Shown here one piece after another: positions 48,911-58,935 of a DNA stretch of 64,000 nucleotides; the first letter of the stretch is position 1; every line of letters starts with the position of its first letter. Source of the DNA: Streptacidiphilus sp. 4-A2. Lineage in GTDB: Bacteria > Actinomycetota > Actinomycetes > Streptomycetales > Streptomycetaceae. Under the pieces are notes generated by a model. The model saw only the letters and a program-made list of their open reading frames with translations. It was not told where the DNA came from and ran no database searches. A program made the position numbers and the translations under genes. The stretch lies in NCBI GenBank assembly GCA_014284505.1, contig JAAFYY010000001.1:2232001-2296000 (forward strand). The letters run 5' to 3'.

Positions 48911-49726
48911 ATGGCCGGCATGGACGAGGACAGGCAGCGACGACTGTTACGCGCGCGATTCGACGAGGCGGCGGAGGCGTACGAGCGGACCAGGCCGGTG
49001 TGTCCGCCGCAGCTGTTTGACGATCTGATGGACGCGGCGGGACTCGCCCCTGGCGACCGAGTGGCCGAGATCGGCTGCGGCACCGGGCAGGCAAGCGTCC
49101 CGATGGCGGAGCGCGGGTTGACCCTCACCGCCGTCGAACTGGGCGCCGATCTGGCGGCCGTGGCCCGGCGCCGACTGGCCGCCTACGGGTCCGCCACGGT
49201 CGTGACCTCAGCGTTCGAGGACTGGGAGCCCGGGAGTGCCGCCCCCTTCGACGCGGTCGCCGCCTTCAACTCCCTGCACTGGATCGATCCGCACCTGCGC
49301 TACGCCAAGCCCGCCGCCCTCCTCACCCCCGGCGGTCCTGGCCGTCGGCAGCTGCCCCTGGTCGCGGCCACCGGACGCAGACCGCTTCTGGTTCGACGTC
49401 CAGGCGGACTACCGGGCCGTCGGCTACCAAGGCGACCCGCCTCCCCCTCCCGAGGCGATCGGCCCCTGGCATTTCCCACCCGAGGCGCGGAACACTTCGA
49501 CGAGGTGGCGGCCGTACGCCACCCCTTCACCGTCCGCTATCGAGCCGAGGACTACCTGGGCATCCTGGCCTCCCAGTCGGGCACCCGCGCCCTTGGCCCG
49601 GAGCGCTCGGCCGAATTCCTCGACCGGGTGCGACACCGCCTGGACTCCCGCAGCGTGCGCGAGGTGACGGCCACATTCGTCGGCCGCCTCACCGTCGGAC
49701 GACGAGCGCCCACCCCCCTCCGCTGA
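48911..49726 (+). pseudogene. Class I SAM-dependent methyltransferase, frameshifted
   Basis: About 270 residues from ATG 48911. The SAM-binding motif I is DRVAEIGCGTGQASVPMAER; motif II is TAVELGADLAAVARRRL; then AFNSLHWIDPHLRYAKPAAL, a typical motif IV/V. Shifts near 49340 and 49490 lead through RFWFDVQADYRAVGYQGDPP to FTVRYRAEDYLGILASQSGT. It belongs to the UbiE/Methyltransf_11 group; a small-molecule substrate is likely. Confidence 0.75.
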
Positions 49727-49817
49727 ACTGCGCCCGGGCAGCACGGCAGCACCCAGGCCTCCGCCGGTTCGGCAAACGCCAGGGCTTGGCGCACGGATCC
49801 GGCATACAAATGTTCCT

Positions 49818-50015
49818 CATGCCCCGACCTGGGCAAAGACCAGTTCTACGGCCACATCAAGCCCAGGAAGCACCGCACCGGGTTCCTGGAGTTCTGCCGC
49901 TACCGGCGCAGCCCGCACCAGCCCCGGACCCTCATCGCGATCGTGCCCGACAACTACTCCCCGCGCCTGAGCACGAACAAGGACACCCGCGTCGGCAACT
50001 GGGCCGAGGCGAACC
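49818..50015 (+). pseudogene. IS630-family transposase, internal scar
   Basis: The plus-strand frame reads KDQFYGHIKPRKHRTGFLEF, CRYRRSPHQPRTLIAIVPDN and YSPRLSTNKDTRVGNWAEAN. This is the DDE core around the second Asp of IS630-type transposases (IAIVLDNFSPHLST). Both flanks are missing and no terminal repeats remain. Confidence 0.65.
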
Positions 50016-50304
50016 CCGGGCTCCAGGGCCTCCGCTGCACCCGCGGCGGGTGCAGGATGCGGTGGGTCCACTTCCCGACAGTTCGGGAGTGAGGCCGGCA
50101 GAAGGCGCGAACTGGTCGCTGTGCTGACGGTACGTCGACATCGTCCGGGCGGGACAGCCGCCCGAGCTGGGGCCCTTGCAAACGCCGACCCGACCGGAGC
50201 GGGCACAGGAAGTCGGGTCGGGGACCAGGGAGGATTCCTAATGTGGACGACGTGAGGAAGGACGTCCCGAGGGATGTCCGAGAAGAAGCCAGGAAGGACT
50301 CTGC

Positions 50305-51185
50305 GTGCTCGAGTCGCTGAACGAGACCCTGGGGTACATCGAGGAGCACCTGCGCGAGTCGATCGACGTCGCGGAGCTGGCGCGGATCGCGCTGACTTCG
50401 GAGTACCACCTGCGGCGGATGTTCTCGGCGCTGGCCGGGATGCCGCTGTCGGAGTACGTCCGGCGCCGACGGCTCACGATGGCTGGGGCCGAGGTGGTCT
50501 CGGGGGAGCGGACGCTGCTCGACATCGCGGTGCGGTACGGCTACGGCTCCGGGGAGGCGTTCGCGCGGCGTTCCGCGCGATGCATGGGGTCGGGCCCGGG
50601 GAAGCGCGGCGCGACGGTCTCGTGCTGCGCTCGCAGCCGCGGATGTCCTTCCGGCTCGTCATCGAGGGAAGGAGTGTCATGCAGTACCGGATCGTGACGA
50701 AGGACCGGTTTGCGATCGTAGGCCGGATGGCCACGGTTTCGCAGATCAACGAGGGGGTGAACCCGCACATCATGGAGATGGTCAAGGAGATTGATCCGGA
50801 CACCATGGCCAGGATCGCCTCACTGTCCGACCAGGAACCCTCCGGCGTGGTCTCGGCAACCCGGCCGCACGACGAGGACAACCATCAGGAGGGCAGCCCG
50901 CTCGACTACTACCACGCGGTGGTGGCCGCCCCGGGGCGTGCGGAGAGCGCGGACACCGCGGGGCTGGACGTGCTGACGCAGGACGCCGGGATGTGGGCGG
51001 TGTTCACCTCCGTGGGCGAGTTCCCGGCCGCGTTGCAGCTGATGTGGGGCGACGTCTACAGCGAATGGTTCCCGTCCAACCCCTACCGGCACCGGCCGGG
51101 CCCGACGCTGCTGAAGGTCGGGACAGACCCGGAGGGCAAGGGTGCCCTCGCGGAGCTCTGGGTCGCGGTCGAGCCGGAGGACTGA
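50305..51185 (+). pseudogene. AraC-family regulator with GyrI-like effector domain, one frameshift
   Basis: About 293 residues from GTG 50305. The AraC helix-turn-helix: LGYIEEHLRESIDVAELARI, ALTSEYHLRRMFSALAGMPL, SEYVRRRRLTMAGAEVV and LDIAVRYGYGSGEAFARR. A shift near 50565 leads to FRAMHGVGPGEARRDGL. The C-terminal half is a GyrI/AraC effector-binding domain (YRIVTKDRFAIVGRMATVSQ, PHEDNH-type acidic loop, GKGALAELWVAVEPED), which binds hydrophobic cations or drugs in relatives such as Rob and BmrR. Confidence 0.8.
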
Positions 51186-51398
51186 CCAAGCCTGCCGAGA
51201 GCTCCTGAACCCTTGTTCGGCGTCCGTTCCGAGGCACGCGGGCTGCGCTACCCGAACAGGCGTCTTCGCGCAGGCGGAGGCGGAGGCGCGTGTTGCGAGT
51301 CGGTGCACGCCCTGGCCGAAACGGTCGGGTCCCCGGGAACGATATTCCCCGGGACCCGACCGTCAGGTGCGCCCCGCGTGCGGACGCGGATCAGCTGT

Positions 51399-52400
51399 TC
51401 AGCCGATCGTCCACTGCTGCGTTGCCAGGCTCCTGTTCCCCTGCTGCGTGACCAGGGACCCGTCGGCGCCGGAGGCGGTGGTGAGCAGCAGTCCGCTGCG
51501 CGCCGAGGAGATGTTGTACAAGCCGCTCGCCAGCTGGCTGAAGCTCCAGCGCTGGTTGGTGCTGCCGACGCACGCCCACTGGTCGACCGTGGCGCCCTGG
51601 TTGCTGGTCCCGCCGGAGACGTCGGCGCACAGACCCGACGCGTTGTTCACGAGCAGGTCGGAGCCGTCGGGCAGCGGGAGGAACTGCCAGCTCTGGTTGG
51701 CGCCGCCGTTCGTGGACGAGGTGTCGAGCGCGGTTCCCGCTGCGCTGCTGCTGTTGGGATCTTCAAGGGCCTTGCCGCCGGTGGTCAGGGAGTGGCTTCC
51801 GCTCACGGCGGGGCCGGCCGGCTTGATCAGCCACTGCTGCAGTGGCGCCCCGGTGTTCACCTGCTGCGTGACCGCGGCGAAGTTGCTGCTCGAGGCGGTT
51901 GTGAGCACCTGTCCGCTGGACATTGAGGTGATGGTGTAGGAGCCGGTCACCTGCTGTGCGAAGACCCACTCCTGGGCGGCGCCGCCGACACACTGCGTCT
52001 GGACCACCGCAGCGCCCGAGGCAGTGGACACGGGAACCGCACACATGCTCGACGACCAGTTCATGATCAGGTAGGAGCCGTCGGTCTGCGGAAGCAGCAC
52101 CCACTGCTGGTTGTTGCCGCCGGTCAGCGCGTACGTGTCGAGCTGGACGCCGCCGCTGAAGCTCCAGTCGGGGTCCTCGAGGGCCTGGCCACCGGTGGAC
52201 AGGGTGTAGGCGCCGCTCAGGTTGGGGCTGCCCGGGGTGGTGGCGGGGTGCGCGACGGACGGGGCGGGGCGGGTGGCAGCCGATGCCGTGGGGATCGTGG
52301 CGAGGGTCGCCGCGGTGGCGACGCCCACCGCGCCGAGCCAGAGCCGAGCCTGGCGCCGGGCGCGCGACGGAGACGTTGACGGAGACGTTGATCGCTTCAT
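51399..52400 (-). CDS. Secreted ricin-type beta-trefoil lectin
   Basis: 333 residues, intact, from ATG 52400. A Tat-like or Sec signal (RRQARLWLGAVGVATAATLA, cut after TASA) is followed by two ricin B domains of about 130 residues. QxW repeats are seen: NNQQWVLLPQTDG, AAQEWVFAQQVTG, LQQWLIK, NQSWQFLPLPDGS, NQRWSFSQLASG, TQQWTIG. It binds carbohydrates outside the cell. There is no catalytic domain attached, unlike most ricin-domain hydrolases. Confidence 0.9.
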   Translation of the reverse strand: MKRSTSPSTSPSRARRQARLWLGAVGVATAATLATIPTASAATRPAPSVAHPATTPGSPNLSGAYTLSTGGQALEDPDWSFSGGVQLDTYALTGGNNQQWVLLPQTDGSYLIMNWSSSMCAVPVSTASGAAVVQTQCVGGAAQEWVFAQQVTGSYTITSMSSGQVLTTASSSNFAAVTQQVNTGAPLQQWLIKPAGPAVSGSHSLTTGGKALEDPNSSSAAGTALDTSSTNGGANQSWQFLPLPDGSDLLVNNASGLCADVSGGTSNQGATVDQWACVGSTNQRWSFSQLASGLYNISSARSGLLLTTASGADGSLVTQQGNRSLATQQWTIG

Positions 52401-52840
52401 TTCAGGACTCCCCTTGCGGTTCGTGCGGAACCTGGAACAGGGCCCTGTCGCGGGCGACGGTCACGTGGACCGCACGTCGCCGCTGCAAAGGGGGCCGCTA
52501 CGGGTTTCGCCGGCGTCCCCATCCCCCTGATCTTGCTGGCTCCGCAAGCTGACTTGCGACGTCTCCGACGGTAGAAGCCGGGCAGGGCCGCGCCCGTGCA
52601 AGCAGCGTGCAGCACGACGTTGCAGGTCACGGCTGCCAGGCGGCAGGAACCGGCAGGATGCGGCGCTCGGACGGCGCTCCAGGTCACGTAGGCGAAGGTC
52701 CGCGCGGCCCTGCGGCGCGTCATCTCCGAGTCGGCCCGCACGGCCCCGCCCACCGCCCGGATCCGGGACGCCGCGGCTGCGGCTGCCGCTCCCGGTGCCG
52801 GTGCCGGGCCGACCGGTGCGATGTGGCCGTCGTCCCGCGG
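52401..52840. other. Spacer between two minus-strand genes
   Basis: No supported gene. It includes the lectin promoter and the region past the stop of the large regulator. Frames across it are shadows rich in Arg and Gly. Confidence 0.45.
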
Positions 52841-55800
52841 TCACGGTCGGCTCGCGGGTGCGGTGCCCTGCCCGCGGCCGGCCAGTTCGGCCCGGCCGGT
52901 GACACCCAGGGTGCGGACCACTCGGCCGATCAGTACGCTCACGTCCTGCGGGGTCAGCAGCAGGGCCTGGGCGATCTGCCGGTCGCTGTGCCCGGCGCCG
53001 ACCAGCTCCAGCACGCGGTGCTCGGTCATCGACAGGCTGGGGGCGGGCAGTGGTGGCGGGCGAAGACGCACGCCCAGCCCGGTCAGCGCCCGACGCGCCC
53101 GACCCGCCAGCAGGACGCTGCCGCAGGCCTCCGCTAGGTCCAATGCCCGGACGAGGGTCCGCCGGGTCTCGTCGGCCCCGCCGCCGCGCGACAGGGCGAT
53201 CCCCAGGTCGTACTGGGCGCGGGCCAGCTCCAGCCGAGCCGGGGACCGCTCCAGCACGGCGACAGCTTCGCGCAGCAGGGCGACCCCTTCGGCCCCGCCC
53301 GTCACGACGCCCAGGCACCGCGACGCCACCCCGATCGACCGCTCGGTGCCCCAGCCGTGCGCCAGCTCCAACTCCTCGACGGCGAGCCGCAGTGCGTCCT
53401 CCGCTGCCCCAGCGCATGGTGCGCTAACGCCGCCTGCGAACGCCAGGGTGCCAGGGCGAGATTGGTGACCCGGGCCCACCGCTCCTGCGCGCCGTACTCC
53501 AGCAGGACCGCGAGCGCGGCGGCCGGACGGCCCCGCTCGGCATGCAGCCGGCTGCGGACGACGAGCAGCGGGCCCTGCCACGCCCAGCCCACCCGGTCGC
53601 TGTCGGCGTCCGGGGCCAGTACCCGCGCCGCCCCGGCCAGGTCGCCGCGCTCGATCAGCGACTCGCCCACCTGCGTCATCATGGCTGTCCTGACCCGCAG
53701 TTCCATACCTTCGTCGGTCATGGCCGGGTGCCCGAAGCCCGGGGTGAGCGCGAGCTGTCGTCCCCGGTGGCGGCTGATCGACACCTGCCAGGTCAGCGCC
53801 GCCGACACCATGAGGAAGGAACCCCAGCGCCCGGCCACGTCGGCGATCTGGTCGAACCGCGCCGCCGCGTCGTCGAGCCGGTCCGTGGCCACGAAGGCCA
53901 GCCCGGCCAGGCTCAGCAGCATCTGCGACTGGTCCGCGCCCGCCAACCCGCCGCGCAGCGCCCGGTCGACGAGGTCACCGACGACGGCGGCGCTGCCGTC
54001 GCCGCTGAGGGCCGCCACGGACAGCGCGGCGAGCACCGCGCACTCCCCAGGGGTGTCACCGGCCAGTACGTGGTCCCGCAGCCGCCGGGCCCGCAGCCGG
54101 ACCGCGGAGAGGGTGGGCAGCTGGTCGTAGCCGATCAGCAGCATCTGGGCGTGCAGGTACCAGGACACCTCGCGGGCGAGCCCACTGCCGTCCTCCGCCT
54201 CCCGCAGGTCCTCCACCGCGCGGGCGAGTACCTCGACGGCGTCCTCGTGCTGCTGCTCGAGGAACAGCGCGTGGGCGAGCAGGTGGGCCGCCTGGGCGCG
54301 GGCGTACGGGTCGGTCAGCGCGTCGGCGGCCTGGGCCAGGCGGTGCCGGGCCGTGCCGGCGTCGACCTGCAACTCGTCCGCGCCCAACTCCAGCAGCAGC
54401 GGGCCGCGTTCCTTGACCGACATCGGTTCGCGCAGGGCGCGGCGCAGATACGTCACGGTGACCTCCGGTGCCCCCCGGCCGCGCGTCGCCCGCGCCGCCT
54501 CCCGCAGGACCTCCACCCGCCAGGCCTCACCGTTCGGTTCGGCCAGCAGCAGATGGGCTGCCACCTCGGCCTCGGACGCCCCCTCGCGCCGGAGCAGTCC
54601 GGCCGCCTGGGCATGCCCGTCGGCCAGCTCCACCGGCCCGACGACGGCTTCGGTGATCGCGGCGCGGACCAGGGGATGCGCGAACCGCGCCGTCCCACCG
54701 GGCGCCAGTACACCGATCCGCTGTAATCGGTGGCCGAGCTCCCGGGCCCTCGCCTCTCCCAGCCCCGCCAGTTCGGCCGCGACCTGCCAGCCGACGCCGT
54801 CCCCCAGCACCACCAGGGCACGGACCAGCAGGCGGACCGGCTCCGGCTCGCCCGCCAGACGCCTGACGACGGTGCCTGCCAGGATCCGGCCCCGGAACTC
54901 CTCCACCACGGACGCCTGATCGCCGGCCGGCCTGACCCCGTTGTCGGCCAGCGTCCGCAGCAGCTCGCGCAGCAGCAGCGGATTGCCCCGGGTCGCCTCG
55001 GCACAGGCGGCGGCGAACTGCGGATCGGTGTCGTCGCCCAGCCGCGTTCGCACCAGTGCGGCCACGCTGTCCGCGGCCAGGGACGGCAGCTCGACGGGTC
55101 GGCAGTGCGCCTGGGCGCCGATCCGCTCCAGCAGCGGCTCGGCCCGCGTCCCGCTGTCCGCGCGCGCGGCCAGCACCACCAGCAACGGCAGGCCGCGCAC
55201 CCGCCGGGCCAGATACTCCAGCCAGCGCACCGACGGCACGTCCGCCCAGTGCGCGTCGTCGACCACCAGCGCGATCGGCCCGTCGTCGGCGACGTGCACC
55301 ATCAGCCAGTACAGGCTGTGCAGGACACCCAGTGACGCCTCCGGCGACAACCCCTCTCCCCCGGCGGCGGCGTCCACCCGCAGGGCGTACGAGGCCAACT
55401 CCGCCGGGCCCGACAGCAGCCGCTCCCGCCCGGCGGGGTCGGCCCGGGCCAGCAGCGGTTCGACCAGCTGCCGCAGCACCGAGAAGGCGAAGTCCTGCTC
55501 CAGCTCGCCGCCGTCGGCCCGCAGCACCCGCATCCCACGGACCTGTTCGGCGCACGCCCAGACATTCAGCAGCGAGGTCTTCCCCATCCCCGCACCGGCC
55601 CGCACCAGCACCACCGCGCCCTGCCCGGCCCGGGCCTCAGCGGCCGCGTGCTCCACCACCGCGAGCTGCTCGGTCCGGTCGAGCAGCACGGTTCCCTCCC
55701 GGCTGCGGGGCCCGGTGAGCCCGACGACCTCCGCCGGAGGCACGACGGACACCGTGGGCCCTGCGGGACCCACAGGCAACGCGGGCTTCTCGGGTTCCGC

Positions 55801-56958
55801 CACGCTCGACAGCGCCTTCGCGACCGCGGCGTCCTCCGCGGTCGGCGCAGACGTGCGGCCGTCCCCGACCGATCGCGTCACCGGCGGAAGCCGCCCGTGC
55901 AGCACCCGCAGGTGCGCCTCACGCAGCACCGGACCCGGTTCCACCCCGAGCCCCGCGTCCAACCGCCGCAGCATGTCGCTGTAGAGGGTGAGAGCCGCGG
56001 CCTGGCGCCCCTCGCCCGCCCAGGCGAGCATGAGCAGGGCGGCCAGACCTTCGTGGAGGGGCTCCTCGGCGCACAGCACCTGCAGCATCTGGGCCATGGG
56101 CGCGTAACTGCCCAGCCCGAGACCGATTTCGGCCCACTCCACTGCGACCGCGGTCCGCAGTGCCGTGAGGGCGACCGCCGCCGGATGATGCAGCCGCCAC
56201 GGGCCCTCGCCCACCAGTAGCGGACCTCGCCAGCAGTCGAGCGCAGAGCCGTAGAGCTGCCAGGCGGACTGCGCATCCCGGGCCGCCGCCGCACGACGGG
56301 CCCGTGCCGCCAGATCCTCGAAGCGCGCCGCGTCCGAGCCGTCCAGCCCGAGCCGCAGCCGGTACCCGTGCCGCTCCCGCCGCAGCGGCGCGGCCGGCGC
56401 GGGCACACCAGGCATCACGAGGCGCCGACCCAGGCCGCTGACATGCGAGCGCACGAGCTCGCGACAGGTGCGCGGAGGTTCGCTGTCCCACAGCACGTCA
56501 ATGATCTCCTCAACGCCGACCACCCGATCCGGCTGGGAGGCGAGCAGGCCCAACAGCGTGCGCTGCAACCCCGACGGGATGACGACAGAATCTCGCCCGC
56601 GCCGCGCCTGAAGGGGCCCGAGCACATCCACGCGAAGTTCCGCGCCGGCATTGTCGTCCGCGGCGCCGGTACCCGTCTTCCTGCCACCGTTCCGGCCGCC
56701 TCCCGGAGGGTCTTCCCGCTCAGCGGCGTGAACGAGCGCGTCGAGCTGCACGGCGTCCACACCGAGCGCAGCGGCGAGCCGGTGCAGCGTGACGGCCCGA
56801 GGCCGCGCCCCCCGCTCCAGGTCACGCACCGTGCGCTCACCCACCCGGGCCCGCGCGGCAAGCTGCGCGTGAGTCAGCCCCGCGCTGATCCTCAACCGCC
56901 GCAGCCACGCCCCGTCCCGGCCCTCACCGCCGCCTTGAGATGCGGCACTCCCCATCAC
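52841..56958 (-). pseudogene. Very large XRE-SARP-LAL hybrid regulator, one frameshift
   Basis: About 1372 residues from ATG 56958. (1) XRE-type helix-turn-helix at about 17-75: LRISAGLTHAQLAARARVGE, RTVRDLERGARPRAVTLHRL. (2) SARP winged helix and BTAD at about 108-365: LGPLQARRGRDSVVIPSGLQ, LLGLLASQPDRVVGVEEIID, LAWAGEGRQAAALTLYSDML. (3) ATPase: Walker A VRAGAGMGKTSLLNVWACAE, Walker B IALVVDDAHWADVPSVRWLE. (4) TPR-like helices. (5) LuxR helix-turn-helix at the end: SMTEHRVLELVGAGHSDRQI, AQALLLTPQDVSVLIGRVVR. A shift near 53430 separates the last 200 residues. SARP proteins activate antibiotic clusters; three DNA-binding modules in one chain is unusual. Confidence 0.8.
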
Positions 56959-57185
56959 GCACCAGTCCCCCCCAGAATGCTGACACAGACAAGGATCGCC
57001 CCGGCAGTCGGCTCGTGTGAGCAGATGTCCGAGATCAAGGGTGGAGGCGGTGCTGTCGCGTTACTGGAGTCAACGCGGATTTCCACCCCTCGCCGCATCC
57101 GGGTGGCGTCTGCCCGCGAACCGGCAGTGACGAGGAGAATCCGCATGCGGCCCTGCACGGATGACTTTTCGGCAGCCACCGGGTT

Positions 57186-57203
57186 GTCTGCCCGGTGCTG
57201 TCC
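57186..57203. repeat. Left arm of a hairpin split by IS-B copy 2
   Basis: GTCTGCCCGGTGCTGTCC pairs with 58900-58917 with one wobble. Removing the element and one TGA rebuilds an 18-bp stem with a short loop, a strong terminator-like hairpin after the CocE gene. Confidence 0.7.
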
Positions 57204-57322
57204 TGAGAAGCGAGTCCCAAACCGAAGGTAGGGTCACGTTTTCCCAGGTGAGGTGTGTGGCCGTCGGTCGGTAGGCATGCTCGGAGCGTCGTGTCGGTGC
57301 GGGGCGTGCTGGGAGGTGGCGG

Positions 57323-57814
57323 ATGCCGTCGGTGCTGGGAGTGTTGGAGCGGCGCGAGCGGGTGGCGCTGGCCCGGGCAGAGGAGTTGCGGGCCGAGTTG
57401 GAGCGGCTTCAGGCTGCTGTGGCCGAGGCGGATGAGGCCGCGCGGCGCGCGGTTATCGCCCGCGAGGAGACGGTCGTGGCCTTGGCTGAGGCGGCCGAGG
57501 AAGCCGTCGTGGTCGGTGTGCCGGTGAATTTGCCGGCCGCGGGTGTTGCTGGGCCGCGGGTGGAGGTCCCGCTGTGGTGCGAGGGGGTGGGGATCGAGGT
57601 GCTGCCGCCCGAGTGCGCGCGGATCGTGGCCCTGGTCCAGGAGGATGCCGCCGGTGGCGGGGACGGAGTGCGGGCACGGGCGATGCGCGAGCATCTGGGC
57701 TGGTCAGCCAGTGATGCGCGGGAGCAGGCAGCGCGGTTTCGGGCGAAGCGGCTGGTCGAGCGGGGCTGGTTGACCGAGGGGCGGCCAGGGCTGTTCAGGC
57801 CGCGGGCCGCTTGA
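57323..57814 (+). CDS. IS-B companion protein: coiled coil plus winged helix
   Basis: 163 residues from ATG 57323 after GGGAGG. Residues 1-65 are a long coiled coil (RRERVALARAEELRAELERL, QAAVAEADEAARRAVIAREE). A beta-rich middle contains VEVPLWCEGVGIEVLPPECA. Residues 115-163 look like a winged helix (DGVRARAMREHLGWSASDAR, RAKRLVERGWLTEGRPGLFR). Its architecture parallels the companion gene of IS-A although the two elements are from distinct groups and the genes sit in different orientation relative to their transposases. A transposition regulator or end-binding factor is plausible; unproven. Confidence 0.78.
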   Translation: MPSVLGVLERRERVALARAEELRAELERLQAAVAEADEAARRAVIAREETVVALAEAAEEAVVVGVPVNLPAAGVAGPRVEVPLWCEGVGIEVLPPECARIVALVQEDAAGGGDGVRARAMREHLGWSASDAREQAARFRAKRLVERGWLTEGRPGLFRPRAA

Positions 57815-58733
57815 CGCGGCGCGGTGCTGGTCGGCCGGAGCGGGCCAGGCGGCGGGTGGCCGGGATGCTCGCGGCCCACCAGGCCATCGCCTCGGCACTG
57901 TCGATGCGGGTCTCGTAGTCCCGGGCCAGCCGCCGGGCCCGGATCAGCCAGGAAAAACTGCGCTCCACGACCCAGCGGCGCGGAAGCACCACGAACCCCT
58001 TGGCGTCGTCGCTGCGCTTGACGACGGTCAGCGCGAGGGTCAGGACGGCGTGGGCGAAGGTGACCAGCCAGCCGGTGTAGGCGCCGTCGGCCCAGACCAG
58101 AGTGATGCGGTGGTGTTCGGCGCGCAGTTGTTCCAGGAGGTCGCGGCCGGCGTCGTTGTCCTTGACCGACGCGGCGGTGACGATCACGGCCAGCAGCAGG
58201 CCGAGGGTGTCCACGGCGATGTGTCGTTTGCGGCCGTTGATTTTCTTCCCGGCGTCGTAGCCGCGGGTGGCGGCGCCGACGGTGGCGTCAGCCTTGACCG
58301 ACTGCGAGTCGATGATCGCGGCGGTGGGTTCTTCCTTCTTGCCGGCCAGTTCGCGCAGCATCTTGCGCAGTCGGCCGTAGAGCTCCTTGGTGTAGTCGTT
58401 GTCGCGCCAGCGGCGGAAGAACCGGTATGCCGCTCGCCACTTGGGGAAGTCGGCGGGCAGGCCGGCCCAGCGCACGCCCTCGGTGACCAGGTAGCGCACG
58501 GCGTCGATCATCTGCCGGTGGCAATAGCCCTCCGGGCGGCCGCCGCGTCCGTTCAGCCAGGCCGGGACCGGCAGCAGCGGCCGCACGATCGCCCACTCCG
58601 CGTCGGTCAGGTCGGAGCCGTAGCGGCGGGTTCGGTCGGGCTGGTCAGCGGCATTCCCGAGCCGGTGTGCGAGGCAATCGCACGACATGCCGGAGCTGGA
58701 CGCGGACGGAGCGAACACGGCACAGTGGGACAC
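57795..58733 (-). CDS. IS5-family DDE transposase (IS-B), intact
   Basis: 312 residues from ATG 58733. The N-terminal DUF4096-like region is TRRYGSDLTDAEWAIVRPLL, MIDAVRYLVTEGVRWAGLPA, FPKWRAAYRFFRRWRDNDYT. The core has Asp in TAAIIDSQSVKAD, Asp in TLVWADGAYTGWLV and Glu in PRRWVVERSFSWLIRARRLA. The IS5 signature KKINGRKRHIAVDTLGLLLA is present. It differs from IS-A transposase throughout and belongs to the common Streptomyces IS5 group. Confidence 0.93.
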   Translation of the reverse strand: MSHCAVFAPSASSSGMSCDCLAHRLGNAADQPDRTRRYGSDLTDAEWAIVRPLLPVPAWLNGRGGRPEGYCHRQMIDAVRYLVTEGVRWAGLPADFPKWRAAYRFFRRWRDNDYTKELYGRLRKMLRELAGKKEEPTAAIIDSQSVKADATVGAATRGYDAGKKINGRKRHIAVDTLGLLLAVIVTAASVKDNDAGRDLLEQLRAEHHRITLVWADGAYTGWLVTFAHAVLTLALTVVKRSDDAKGFVVLPRRWVVERSFSWLIRARRLARDYETRIDSAEAMAWWAASIPATRRLARSGRPAPRRVKRPAA

Positions 58734-58899
58734 CAGGGCCTCCTGATGGTTCGTTGACTCGACATCACCGAACTGCGCAGGAGGCCCTTCTTCTATGCGC
58801 CGGCCGCGGAGCGATCACCCGAACGAGCCTGATAGGCACGGAAGTTCGAGTGTCAGTCGTGTCCCTCGGTTTGGGAATCGCTTCTGACGGCAGGGTCAG

Positions 58900-58917
58900 G
58901 GACAGCACCGGGCGGAC
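58900..58917. repeat. Right arm of the hairpin split by IS-B copy 2
   Basis: GGACAGCACCGGGCGGAC complements 57186-57203. It lies 19 bases past the stop of the CocE gene, so it probably formed that gene's terminator. Confidence 0.7.
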
Positions 58918-58935
58918 GGTGTAGGGACGTAGGGG

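Larger units (their letters stand above)
57207..58884. mobile_element. IS-B copy 2: intact IS5-family element with a companion gene
   Basis: 1678 bp with terminal repeats GAAGCGAGTCCCAAACCGA and GAAGCGATTCCCAAACCGA (inward), flanked by TGA (57204-57206 and 58885-58887). Both genes are intact and converge with a 20-base overlap. It is inserted in the loop of an inverted repeat downstream of the CocE gene. Confidence 0.93.

Noticed and set aside
57059..57200. Possible short gene before IS-B copy 2
   Set aside because: No ribosome binding site or coherent codon bias; probably the promoter region of the large regulator.
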